Origin: ZC4RG30 sp964632365
GTDB taxonomy: Bacteria; Pseudomonadota; Gammaproteobacteria; Steroidobacterales; Steroidobacteraceae
Reading direction: 5' to 3'
DNA length: 13,336 nucleotides
NCBI GenBank assembly: GCA_964632365.1
Contig: CAZWDR010000071.1
Coordinates: 1-13,336, forward strand
Below are positions 1 through 7,479 of the stretch, one piece after another. The stretch's first letter is position 1. Each line of letters begins with the position of its first letter. The position numbers and the translations under genes were made by a program. A model generated the notes under the pieces. The model saw nothing but the letters and a program-made list of their open reading frames with translations. It was not told the origin of the DNA and ran no database searches.

Positions 1-72
1 GTCTGCCCGCCTGTCCGCAATCCTTCCGTAATCGCCGCTCACACTCGAGGACCGGCTTTTCCCAATGGACGG

Positions 73-1002
73 GTGCACGTGAGACCCAGATTCTTCCGCC
101 GCAAGGGATTCGTCGTGCATCGCGCGGCCGACATCGCCCCGCTGCTGCTGCGCGTGCTGTTCCACTGGAAGGTGCCGCGCATCGAGATCGACGTTGCCGG
201 CCTGCCGCTGCTCGATGCACAGCGCTCACAACTGCGGCTGCGCAGGCTGATTGAAATCCTGGAGCGACAGACCGGTGGCCTGGTCGCGATCGCGGTGCTG
301 ATGGTCGGCTTCGCCGACATGGTGCGCACATGGAACCGCAGCCTCGACCACATGGCCATGCTGGTCGCCATCGCGCTGGGCGTGGGTCTGGCGGGACGCA
401 TCGTGGCGCGCGTGCTGCTGCGTCTGTGGATCATGGTGCAATTGCTGCTGCTGCGGCGACGCATCGGCAAGGTGCATCACGCCGGCGGTGACGCGAGCGC
501 GACGCAGCGGGCCGCCGTCGCACCATTCGCTTCTGCAGGTCCGCCTTCGGCGCACAGCCAGACTGCCGGGACATCGGCAGAAGGACGCATCGTCAGCACC
601 GATGCATCGCTGCAGGGTCGCTGCGCCTGCGGCAACGTGACCTTCACGCTGGCGCGTCGTCCGCTGCGCACGGGAACCTGCCATTGCGCGCACTGCCGTG
701 CCACCGGCATGGGTATCGTCGGCCTCGTTGCACGTTCCGCATTCCGGTTGACCTCGGACGCCAGCGCGATCACCACCTCGCCGACACGTGGTCCGTGCGG
801 CCAGGCAGCTTCGTTCTGTGCGCGCTGCGGGACCGCGCTCGGCGATGTGACCGCCGAGGCCGACCCACTGCCCATCGCCATGCATTGCCTGGACTCCACG
901 CTGGCCCTTGGCAATGGCTTCCACCAGTTCGTCGAGGAGAAGCCCGCCGCGTTGCCGATCTGCGATGGAGCGATACAGTTTCCGCGGCAGCGGCCGGCCT
1001 AG
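73..1002 (+). CDS. Membrane-anchored GFA/CENP-V domain zinc protein (fusion)
   Basis: The C-terminal part (about residues 180-280 of 309) is a GFA-type domain (glutathione-dependent formaldehyde-activating/CENP-V fold). It shows the family's seven cysteines: C184 and C186 in GRCACG, C203, C205 and C208 in CHCAHC, and C249 and C252 in FCARCG, which bind two zinc ions in known members. The N-terminal 135 residues are unrelated to that fold. They hold two likely membrane helices (about 68-84 and 94-127) and a basic end (RRRIGK). An Ala/Ser/Thr-rich linker (137-178) joins the halves. The GTG at 73 is the first usable start, and GTG at 79 or 115 are alternatives. The frame is open to the window edge with no upstream stop, so a start outside the window is possible. 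Most GFA proteins are soluble and about 120-160 residues, so this architecture is unusual. The enzymatic role is unknown; many GFA proteins do not act on formaldehyde. Confidence 0.7.
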   Translation: MHVRPRFFRRKGFVVHRAADIAPLLLRVLFHWKVPRIEIDVAGLPLLDAQRSQLRLRRLIEILERQTGGLVAIAVLMVGFADMVRTWNRSLDHMAMLVAIALGVGLAGRIVARVLLRLWIMVQLLLLRRRIGKVHHAGGDASATQRAAVAPFASAGPPSAHSQTAGTSAEGRIVSTDASLQGRCACGNVTFTLARRPLRTGTCHCAHCRATGMGIVGLVARSAFRLTSDASAITTSPTRGPCGQAASFCARCGTALGDVTAEADPLPIAMHCLDSTLALGNGFHQFVEEKPAALPICDGAIQFPRQRPA

Positions 1003-1012
1003 CATCGGCCGC
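990..1012. terminator. Hairpin between convergent genes, weak terminator candidate
   Basis: A perfect 7-bp inverted repeat (GCGGCCG at 990-996, CGGCCGC at 1006-1012) with a 9-base loop spans the stop codon of the GFA-domain gene and the 17-base gap to the convergent small gene. Neither side is followed by a T-run, so it would be at best a factor-assisted or weak bidirectional terminator. Confidence 0.25.
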
Positions 1013-1019
1013 CGCAAAG

Positions 1020-1346
1020 TCAGGTTGAAAGCGCGTCGTACCAGTCGCGGTACGGCGTATTGCGCACCAGACGGCGATTCAGATCCGGCGCGCCATCGTC
1101 CCACCACACCGGACCGCGTTCGCCCAGCGCGACCTTCGCCTCGTGCACGCCGCGCCGCGCGGCCTTCAGCGCGGCGGCATCGGCCCGGCGTTGCGCGCGT
1201 CCGACCGCAGCGCGATGGCCCATCAGCGTGCGCACCAGCGCATCACGCTGTGCTTGCGGCAAGGCGGGATTGCTCAGGCGCCACAGGCGCCCTTTCACCA
1301 CGAAGTAGCGGCCATCGGGCGTGCGGGGATAGTCGCGCGCGGTCAC
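1020..1346 (-). CDS. Conserved hypothetical protein, 108 aa
   Basis: This is a small, basic, soluble protein with no signal peptide or membrane segment. The N-terminus (DYPRTPDGRYFVVKGRLWR) and C-terminus (GERGPVWWDDGAPDLNR, NTPYRDWY) strongly resemble an uncharacterised family I have seen in many Proteobacteria. The middle (residues 26-70) is an Ala/Arg-rich helical stretch, ALxxxRRxV-like, predicted to be alpha-helical. I know no function for the family. The start is GTG at 1346. It lies 28 bases after the lipoprotein stop on the same strand, so it is probably the last gene of the fghA unit. No clear Shine-Dalgarno sequence precedes it. It converges with the GFA-domain gene, 17 bases apart. 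Confidence 0.7.
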   Translation of the reverse strand: MTARDYPRTPDGRYFVVKGRLWRLSNPALPQAQRDALVRTLMGHRAAVGRAQRRADAAALKAARRGVHEAKVALGERGPVWWDDGAPDLNRRLVRNTPYRDWYDALST

Positions 1347-1374
1347 CGGGCGCGCGAATCGTGGCAGGTGGCCT

Positions 1375-3027
1375 TCAAGGGACCGTCACCGCACCGGCTC
1401 CGCTCGCGCTGCCGCGCAGATCCACCGCTTCCGCACCGCTGTGGCGCGTGAAGGTGTCCAGCGCGTCCGCGGAATTCCAGGCCCAGGCTTCAAGGAAATA
1501 GAGGCCGGTTGCCAGCGCTGCGTCTGTCGTGCCGGCCGGCACGGGCGCGATATCGATGAACGCGCTGCCCACCGACTGCTGCAGCACCGTGTCGAGCGGT
1601 GCCAGCGCCACCAGCCCGCCCTCGCGCGTTGCGACCAGCACGCCCTGGTCGTACTTCGCGGGCGTCCCGATGGTCACCGTCGCGGAGAGGGTGCCGGACA
1701 CAGCAGGCGACGCGATCTGCACCGCCGGAACCGTGAAGGTGGCCAGGTCCGAAGCGGGACTCGCCGGGCGCAGCGTGATGGCCGCGAACGCACCATGGCC
1801 ATGCTGCACGGACCAGGCTGCCACGGCATGTCGCGCACCGCCCTCCTTCGGCGTGACCGTGCGCAGTGACGTGTCGCGACCATAGGTTGCGAGCAGCACC
1901 GTGTTCGCGCGCGACAGCCACACGGGCTCCGCGAAGCGCCCGGACAGCGGATCGACGGTGGCCATCTCGATCAGGTGCGGTTCGTCCTCATCGGGCAGCG
2001 TCTGGTAGAAGCCCACACGCGCGCCGCGTGGCTCGACCGTGCTGGCGGGATCGACGTTCACCTCGAAGGTCTCCGCCGGCTGCAGCACGACGAAGCCCAG
2101 CGACAGGACCTGCGCCAGCTGCGGCGGCGCCTCGCTGACGGGGACATCGCGGATGACCACGGTCTGGATGCCGCGTCCCTGGATGACGAGGTCGTACTCG
2201 GTGACCGCCTCGTCTTCATCGAGCGGCAGCGGGTGCAGCGTGAATGCGCCATTGCGGCCCACGAAGGCGCTGCCCACCACGACATGGCGGCCTGAGCCTG
2301 CATCACGCTTCTGCGCCATCACCTCGATGTCGGGCCGGCCCGTCCAGGAATCGACCAGCAGGCGCGACAGGTTCAGGCTGCCGCGCAGCGTGCCTGCATC
2401 CTGCGCATCGGCCGCCTCGGGCGTGGGGTTCAGCAGGAAGCCGGTGCGGCGGCCGTAACGGAACTCCACCAGGTCGCGCGCCGCGTCGAACTTCACCACG
2501 ATGCGGCCCGCGTTGCTGCTGCCACCGACTGCGGCAATGGCCTCCTGCACTTCAAGATCGATGCCGATGCCCATGCCCTGGCTGGCATTCAGCACTTCCA
2601 GCGGCACGCGGTATTCCTCGCCGTCATCGTCGAACCAGGTCACCTCGTTGTTGTAGTCGGCATCCTGCGCCTCGGCGGAATCGTGAAGTTTTCCCCGCGT
2701 CTCGGCCAGCACGATGCGCAGCTGGCGCCAGGTGCCCGCCGGCACGACCACATCGCGGACCAGGTTTTCCAGCACGCCGCCATTGAGATCCACCAGATCG
2801 AGGGTGCGGGCATCATCGAGACGATGCTTCTCCCAGCCCGCGTCACCCGGCGCCGCGCTGGCATCCTTGTGCAGCCACACCTCTTCGACGGTCAGCCGCA
2901 CGCTGCTGTAGCGCGGCGGCACATTGGCGGTGGCGTCGACCTCCACCACGGCATCGCAGGCTGCAAGCAGCAGGGCGGCGGCCAGCAGCAGCGGTGAAAG
3001 GACGTGACGCGACGCCCGCCGGTTCAC
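1375..3027 (-). CDS. DUF4382-type lipoprotein, 550 aa
   Basis: I place the start at GTG 3027, not at an ATG further upstream. This start gives a textbook lipoprotein signal (MNRRASRHVL, a hydrophobic stretch, then lipobox LAAC with lipidated C24), and its GTGA overlaps the fghA stop, suggesting translational coupling. Residues about 30-200 look like a DUF4382 domain: SSVRLTVEEVWLH, a LNGGVLENLV segment, PAGTWRQLRIVL, and GIGIDLEV. The remaining 350 residues are beta-rich, with repeated short segments like those of carboxypeptidase-regulatory-like or Ig-like domains, but I recognise no enzyme motif. Asp at +2 after the lipidated Cys is the E. coli Lol-avoidance signal, so it may stay in the inner membrane facing the periplasm. 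The function is unknown; DUF4382 proteins are cell-surface or periplasmic proteins of unknown role. Confidence 0.75.
   Translation of the reverse strand: MNRRASRHVLSPLLLAAALLLAACDAVVEVDATANVPPRYSSVRLTVEEVWLHKDASAAPGDAGWEKHRLDDARTLDLVDLNGGVLENLVRDVVVPAGTWRQLRIVLAETRGKLHDSAEAQDADYNNEVTWFDDDGEEYRVPLEVLNASQGMGIGIDLEVQEAIAAVGGSSNAGRIVVKFDAARDLVEFRYGRRTGFLLNPTPEAADAQDAGTLRGSLNLSRLLVDSWTGRPDIEVMAQKRDAGSGRHVVVGSAFVGRNGAFTLHPLPLDEDEAVTEYDLVIQGRGIQTVVIRDVPVSEAPPQLAQVLSLGFVVLQPAETFEVNVDPASTVEPRGARVGFYQTLPDEDEPHLIEMATVDPLSGRFAEPVWLSRANTVLLATYGRDTSLRTVTPKEGGARHAVAAWSVQHGHGAFAAITLRPASPASDLATFTVPAVQIASPAVSGTLSATVTIGTPAKYDQGVLVATREGGLVALAPLDTVLQQSVGSAFIDIAPVPAGTTDAALATGLYFLEAWAWNSADALDTFTRHSGAEAVDLRGSASGAGAVTVP
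3024..3027 (-). other. GTGA stop/start overlap coupling fghA to the lipoprotein gene
   Basis: The fghA stop TGA (3026-3024) shares two bases with the GTG start of the lipoprotein gene (3027-3025). Such 4-base overlaps usually mean that ribosomes finishing the first gene re-initiate on the second, and no independent Shine-Dalgarno sequence is seen. This fixes the start of the lipoprotein. Confidence 0.7.
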
Positions 3028-3854
3028 AGCCGCGCGGCGTGCCAGGCGATGTGACTGGCCATGAAGCTCGAGATGAAGAAGTAGGAATGGTCGTAGCCCT
3101 CGCGCATGTTCAGCGCCAGGGGAATGCCGGCGTCGCGGCAGGCTTCCTCCAGCAGCCACGGCTTCAGACCATCCTGCAGGAAGGAGTCGGCCGTACCCTG
3201 GTCCACCAGCAGCTCGGGCACGCGGTGACCATCCTCGATCAGGTGGACTGCGTCATGCGCGCGCCACGCGGCCGGATCCTCACCCAGATATTTCGTGAAG
3301 GCGGGGCGCGACCAGTCTGCCGTGGAGGGATTCACGATCGGGGCGAAGGCCGACACCGAGCGGAAGCGGCCGGGGTTCTTCAACGCCAGGGTCAGCGCGC
3401 CGTGTCCGCCCATCGAGTGGCCGAAGATGGCCTGGCGGTCCATGTCCAGCGGCGCCATCTGCGCCACCAGTGCAGGGAGCTCGGAAAGCAGGTAGCTCTG
3501 CATGCGGTAGTGGCGGTCGTAGGGCGGCTGCGTGGCGTCCACATAGAAGCCCGCACCCTGCCCGAACTGCCAGTTGTCTTTTTCGTCCGGCACCTCCGGC
3601 CCGCGGGGGCTGGTGTCCGGACACAGGATGGCCACGCCCAGCTCGCTGGCCGTGCGGCGGTATTCGCCCTTGTCCATGACATTCTGGTGCGTGCAGGTCA
3701 GGCCGGAGAGGTACCACAGCAGCGGCACCTTGCCCTGCGCGGCCTGCGGCGGCAGGTACAGCGCGAAGGTCATCTCGCAGGCGCAGGCCTGCGAGACATG
3801 TGCGTGCACCGACTGGATGCCGCCGAACGACTTGCTGCTGGAGAGGGTCTTCAT
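3024..3854 (-). CDS. fghA: S-formylglutathione hydrolase
   Basis: FghA/FrmB is an alpha/beta hydrolase that splits S-formylglutathione into formate and glutathione, the last step of glutathione-dependent formaldehyde detoxification in the cytoplasm. The 276-residue length is typical. The catalytic triad is visible: Ser147 in GHSMGGHGA, Asp223 in DQGTADSF, and His256 in EGYDHSYFF. Other family hallmarks are LWYLSGLTCTHQN, the oxyanion region, CPDTSPRG, and AGFYVDAT. The partner alcohol dehydrogenase (adhC/frmA), often next to it, is not in this window. Here the gene leads a unit with a lipoprotein and a small hypothetical protein. Upstream is a divergent membrane-protein gene 121 bases away. 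A TAGGAT element 6 bases before the ATG hints at a leaderless message. Function is sure at family level. Confidence 0.95.
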   Translation of the reverse strand: MKTLSSSKSFGGIQSVHAHVSQACACEMTFALYLPPQAAQGKVPLLWYLSGLTCTHQNVMDKGEYRRTASELGVAILCPDTSPRGPEVPDEKDNWQFGQGAGFYVDATQPPYDRHYRMQSYLLSELPALVAQMAPLDMDRQAIFGHSMGGHGALTLALKNPGRFRSVSAFAPIVNPSTADWSRPAFTKYLGEDPAAWRAHDAVHLIEDGHRVPELLVDQGTADSFLQDGLKPWLLEEACRDAGIPLALNMREGYDHSYFFISSFMASHIAWHAARL

Positions 3855-3860
3855 GCGCCG

Positions 3861-3866
3861 ATCCTA
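3861..3866 (-). promoter_or_regulatory. Possible -10 element for fghA (leaderless)
   Basis: On the minus strand TAGGAT ends 6 bases before the fghA ATG, which would put the transcription start at about the A of the start codon. No good -35 is seen 16-18 bases upstream in this very GC-rich region. The rest of the 121-base divergent spacer (3855-3975) is GC-rich and shows no other clear signal. Confidence 0.3.
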
Positions 3867-3961
3867 GCGCATCCCCGCCAGCCGCCCCATCGGCCCGCGG
3901 CTGCTGCGCGGCCCGCCGCTGCGATCGACGCGCCGCCGGGCCGCCGGGCGGTGGATTCAGG

Positions 3962-3967
3962 TACTCT
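3962..3967 (+). promoter_or_regulatory. Possible -10 element for the 3976 membrane-protein gene (leaderless)
   Basis: TACTCT ends 8 bases before the ATG at 3976, again leaving no room for a Shine-Dalgarno sequence if transcription starts 6-8 bases downstream. The match to TATAAT is only partial and no -35 is recognisable. It is the only AT-containing spot in the divergent spacer on this strand. Confidence 0.25.
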
Positions 3968-3975
3968 CCCTCCCG

Positions 3976-4395
3976 ATGGAACCCTCGCCCCATGACGTGA
4001 CCGCCGTGGCCGCCGAGCCGCGCCACGTGTCCTACACGCACCTGATGTACGGGCTGCATGCCTTCGCCGTGCTGATGGGAATCCTGACCGCGGCGTCGAT
4101 CCTCGGGCAGTTCCTGTTCAGCCTGCCCTCGATCATTGCCGTGATCATGAATTACGTGCGCCGCAGTGCGGTGCGCGACACCTGGCTGGCCTCGCATTTC
4201 TCGTGGCAGCTGCGCACTTTCTGGTGGGCCTTCGGCTGGATGGTGCTGTCGTGGCTGCTGTTCGGCCCACTGCTGCTGATCTTCATCGGTTACCCGCTGC
4301 TGGTGCTCAGCTCGCTGCTCATCGGCGGCTGGGTGGCCTATCGCATCCTGCGCGGCTGGGTGGCGCTGGCCGGCGAACGCCGCATGCCGTCCTGA
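3976..4395 (+). CDS. DUF4870-like small integral membrane protein
   Basis: This 139-residue protein has three or four membrane helices: about 27-45 (LHAFAVLMGILTAASILGQ), a short hydrophobic stretch at 48-58 (LPSIIAVIMNY), and two long segments at about 82-100 and 102-127. The order HLMYGLHAFAVLMG, PSIIAVIMNYVRR, WLASHFSWQLRTFWW matches small membrane proteins of the DUF4870 kind known from the Xanthomonas/Lysobacter group; no function is established. It starts the rightward polA cluster, with the lptM-like gene beginning 11 bases after its stop, so co-transcription is likely. There is no Shine-Dalgarno sequence before the ATG. Confidence 0.75.
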   Translation: MEPSPHDVTAVAAEPRHVSYTHLMYGLHAFAVLMGILTAASILGQFLFSLPSIIAVIMNYVRRSAVRDTWLASHFSWQLRTFWWAFGWMVLSWLLFGPLLLIFIGYPLLVLSSLLIGGWVAYRILRGWVALAGERRMPS

Positions 4396-4406
4396 CCGCC
4401 GCGCCG

Positions 4407-4619
4407 ATGAATCTTCGACCTGCCGCGTCTGTTGCCCTGTTGTTGCTGGTCGCCGCCTGCGGCCAGCGTGGCGACCTGTTCATCCCCGAGCCGGACCGGG
4501 AGGCGATCGCCACCGTGCCCGTGGGCGCCGCCGCCGCACCGGAGCCGGACGCCGCGGAGGACGAAGAGGAGCAGCGTCCCGCCGCGCCGCCTCCGGCCGA
4601 CTCCGCGCCCGGCCGCTGA
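4407..4619 (+). CDS. lptM: LptM (YifL)-like small lipoprotein
   Basis: This is a 70-residue lipoprotein. It has a short signal (MNLRPAASVALLLLVAAC) with lipobox VAAC and lipidated C18, then GQRGDLFIPEP and a low-complexity Ala/Pro/Glu tail. The Cys-Gly-x-x-G-x-Leu-(F/Y)-x-Pro signature right after the lipidated cysteine is that of LptM/YifL, which in E. coli helps the LPS translocon LptDE mature at the outer membrane. In many genomes lptM sits before lysA-dapF; here it precedes polA by 16 bases, so the assignment rests on the motif alone. I take ATG 4407 because it places the signal peptide at the N-terminus; the frame is open further upstream, but that would overlap the previous gene. Confidence 0.65.
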   Translation: MNLRPAASVALLLLVAACGQRGDLFIPEPDREAIATVPVGAAAAPEPDAAEDEEEQRPAAPPPADSAPGR

Positions 4620-4635
4620 AGGCTTCAGGTCCCTC

Positions 4636-7446
4636 ATGAATGACTCCAACGGGCAGCCGCCGCTGATCCTGGTCGATGGATCCTCCTATCTGTATCGCGC
4701 GTTCTTCGCGCTGCCGCCACTGAACAACTCGCGCGGCGAACCCACCGGCGCAGTGTTCGGCGTGATCAACATGCTGCAGCGTTATGTGCGCGAGCGGCCC
4801 GACAACTGCGTGGTCGTGGTGTTCGATGCGCCGGGCCAGACCTTCCGCGACCAGCTCTACACTGAATACAAATCGCATCGCCCGCCAATGCCCGACGAGA
4901 TGCGCTCGCAGACCGAGCCGCTGCTCGAGCTGGTGCAGGCGCTGGGATTTCCGATGCTGCGCATCCCGGGCGTCGAGGCCGATGATGTGATCGGCACGCT
5001 GGCGGTGCGCGCCGCCGCCGATGGCCGCAAGGTGCTGATCTCCACCGGCGACAAGGACATGGCGCAGCTGGTCAATCCGCACATCACGCTGATCAACACG
5101 ATGACGAACACGGCGCTGGACCGCGACGGCGTGAAGGCAAAGTTCGACGTGTGGCCCGAGCAGATCATCGACTACCTGGCCTTGGTGGGCGACAGCTCGG
5201 ACAACATTCCCGGCATCGAGAAGGTCGGGCCGAAGACCGCCGCGAAATGGCTCGCCACCTATGGCGATCTCGACAATCTCGTCGCCCACGCGAACGAGAT
5301 CGGCGGCAAGGTGGGCGAGAACCTGCGCGCCGGTCTCGAGACGCTGGCGCTGTCGCGGCAGCTGGCCACCATCCACACCGACGTCGACCTTCCGCCGGAA
5401 GAGAACCTTTATGCGCGCCGCGAGCCGGATCGCCCGCGGCTGCGCGAGATCTACACGCGCATGGAATTCCGCGGCATGCTGCGCGCGCTCGAAGCCGAGG
5501 AGGCCGCCCTGGCGGGTGGTGCGGGCGCGGCCGCCGGCAAGGCGAAGACCGCGCGGGGACGTGCGACCGCGGGTGACGCCGCGGATCTGCCCTCGCCCGG
5601 CCCGGATTCCGCGGATGTCGCGGCGCTCGCGGCGATTCCCCGTGCCTACGAGACCATCGTCACCGAAGAGGCGCTGCAGCGCTGGCTGGACCTGCTGGCG
5701 GCCGCGCCGCTGGCCGCGCTGGACACCGAGACGACCTGCCTGAACTACAACGAGGCGCGCATCGTCGGGCTGTCGTTCTGCATCGAGCCCGGCAAGGCCG
5801 CCTATCTGCCGCTGGCCCACCGCTATCCGGGTGCGCCGGACCAGCTCGACCTGGACCGCACGCTGGCGAGGCTGAAGCCGTGGCTGGAAGACGCGACGCG
5901 CGGCAAGGTCGGCCATCACCTGAAGTACGACGCGCATGTGCTGCGCAACCACGGCATCGTGCTCGCCGGCTTCGTGCACGACACGATGATCGAATCCTAT
6001 GTGCTCAACAGCGTGGCCACGCGCCACGACATGGATTCACTCGCGAAGCACTACCTGGGCATCGACACGATCAAGTACGAGGCCGTCGCCGGCAAGGGCG
6101 CGAAGCAGATCTGCTTCGACCAGGTGCCAGTGGAGACCGCGGCGACCTATGCCGCCGAGGACGCCGACGTCACGATGCGCCTGCACCAGGCCCTGTGGCC
6201 GCAGCTGGCCGCACTGCCGCGGCTGAAGACGCTGTATGAAGACCTCGAGCATCCGCTGGCCACCATACTGCTGCAGATGGAGCATCGCGGCGTGCTGCTC
6301 GATGCGGCGCTGCTGCGCCAGCAGAGCATCGAGCTGGGCGCGCGCATCGGCGAGCTGCAGAAGCAGATCCACGCCTCGGCCGGCGGCGAGTTCAATCCCG
6401 ACTCGCCCAAGCAGCTGCAGCAGATCCTGTTCGAGAAACTGCAGCTGCCGGTGCTGCGCAAGACGCCCACCGGACAGCCCTCCACCGCCGAGGATGTGCT
6501 CGAGGAGCTGGCCGCGGGCTACGACCTGCCGCGCCTGATCCTGGAGTACCGCGGCCTGACGAAGCTGAAGTCCACATACACGGACAAGCTGCCGGCGGAG
6601 ATCGACGCCGGCACCGGCCGCGTGCACACCTGCTACCAGCAGGCCGTCGCGGCCACCGGGCGCCTGTCGTCGCAGGACCCGAACCTGCAGAACATCCCGA
6701 TCCGCAATGCCGAAGGCCGCCGCATCCGCCAGGCCTTCATCGCTCCGCCGGGGCATGTGCTGGTGGCCGCGGACTACTCGCAGATCGAGCTGCGCATCAT
6801 GGCGCACCTGTCGGACGATCCGGCGCTGGTACGCGCGTTCTCGCAGGACCTGGACGTGCACCAGGCCACGGCCGCGGAGGTGCTGGGCAAGGCGCTGGCG
6901 GAGGTCACTGCGGACGAGCGCCGCTCCGCCAAGGCGGTGAACTTCGGCCTGATCTACGGGATGTCTGCCTTCGGGCTCGCCCGCCAGCTCGGCATCGACC
7001 GCGGCTCGGCGCAGCGTTACGTGGACCTGTATTTCGAGCGCTATCCGGGCGTGAAATCCTTCATGGACCGCACGCGGGAGCAGGCGCGCCAGCAGGGCTA
7101 TGTCGAGACCGTGCGCGGCCGGCGCCTGTATCTGCCAGAGATCAATTCCCGCAACCGCAACCTGCAGCAATATGCCGAGCGCAGCGCCATCAACGCACCG
7201 ATGCAGGGCACCGCCGCGGACATCATCAAGCTGGCGATGCTGCGCGTGGAGCGCGAGTGCATGCAGCGGAACCTGCCGGCCCGGCTGATCATGCAGGTGC
7301 ACGACGAACTGGTGCTCGAGGTGCGCGGCGATGCCGTCGACGCGGTGACCGCGATGCTGCGCGAGCAGATGACCGGTGCCGAGCAGCTGAAGGTCCCGCT
7401 GAAGGTGGACATCGGCGTCGGCAGCAACTGGGACCAGGCGCACTAG
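4636..7446 (+). CDS. polA: DNA polymerase I
   Basis: PolA fills gaps and removes RNA primers in replication and repair. At 936 residues it has the full three-domain layout. The 5'-3' exonuclease (about 8-290) shows LVDGSSYLYRAF, EADDVIGTLA, STGDKDMAQL and GDSSDNIPGIEKVGPKTA. An Ala/Gly-rich linker (288-335) follows, longer and lower in complexity than usual. The 3'-5' proofreading domain keeps its metal ligands: D363 and E365 in DTET, the Asp of LKYD, and D509 in AAEDADV. The polymerase domain has motif A with D713 (DYSQIELR), motif B (RRSAKAVNFGLIYG) and motif C with D890 (VHDELVLEV). All catalytic residues are therefore present, each 8 residues later than in the E. coli enzyme. ATG 4636 is chosen because homologues begin just before the LILVDGSS strand; the frame is open to 4432, but that stretch reads as the shadow of lptM. 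Confidence 0.98.
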   Translation: MNDSNGQPPLILVDGSSYLYRAFFALPPLNNSRGEPTGAVFGVINMLQRYVRERPDNCVVVVFDAPGQTFRDQLYTEYKSHRPPMPDEMRSQTEPLLELVQALGFPMLRIPGVEADDVIGTLAVRAAADGRKVLISTGDKDMAQLVNPHITLINTMTNTALDRDGVKAKFDVWPEQIIDYLALVGDSSDNIPGIEKVGPKTAAKWLATYGDLDNLVAHANEIGGKVGENLRAGLETLALSRQLATIHTDVDLPPEENLYARREPDRPRLREIYTRMEFRGMLRALEAEEAALAGGAGAAAGKAKTARGRATAGDAADLPSPGPDSADVAALAAIPRAYETIVTEEALQRWLDLLAAAPLAALDTETTCLNYNEARIVGLSFCIEPGKAAYLPLAHRYPGAPDQLDLDRTLARLKPWLEDATRGKVGHHLKYDAHVLRNHGIVLAGFVHDTMIESYVLNSVATRHDMDSLAKHYLGIDTIKYEAVAGKGAKQICFDQVPVETAATYAAEDADVTMRLHQALWPQLAALPRLKTLYEDLEHPLATILLQMEHRGVLLDAALLRQQSIELGARIGELQKQIHASAGGEFNPDSPKQLQQILFEKLQLPVLRKTPTGQPSTAEDVLEELAAGYDLPRLILEYRGLTKLKSTYTDKLPAEIDAGTGRVHTCYQQAVAATGRLSSQDPNLQNIPIRNAEGRRIRQAFIAPPGHVLVAADYSQIELRIMAHLSDDPALVRAFSQDLDVHQATAAEVLGKALAEVTADERRSAKAVNFGLIYGMSAFGLARQLGIDRGSAQRYVDLYFERYPGVKSFMDRTREQARQQGYVETVRGRRLYLPEINSRNRNLQQYAERSAINAPMQGTAADIIKLAMLRVERECMQRNLPARLIMQVHDELVLEVRGDAVDAVTAMLREQMTGAEQLKVPLKVDIGVGSNWDQAH

Positions 7447-7479
7447 CTCGTCATCCACCATCCGCACCGCAACGCATCG

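Noticed and set aside
3028..3159. Upstream 44-codon extension of the DUF4382 lipoprotein
   Set aside because: It would overlap fghA by 136 bases and bury the lipoprotein signal; GTG 3027 gives the signal at the N-terminus.
2994..3995. 333-codon plus-strand frame opposite fghA
   Set aside because: It lies antisense to a gene with a complete catalytic triad, and its sequence is Arg/His/Gln-rich without family features.
4432..4635. 68-codon upstream extension of polA
   Set aside because: It is a Cys/Ser/Pro/Arg-rich frame-shifted reading of the LptM-like gene; homologous PolA proteins begin at the ATG chosen.
4480..6027. 515-codon minus-strand frame opposite the 5' half of polA
   Set aside because: It has the same shadow composition and no recognisable motif or start signal.
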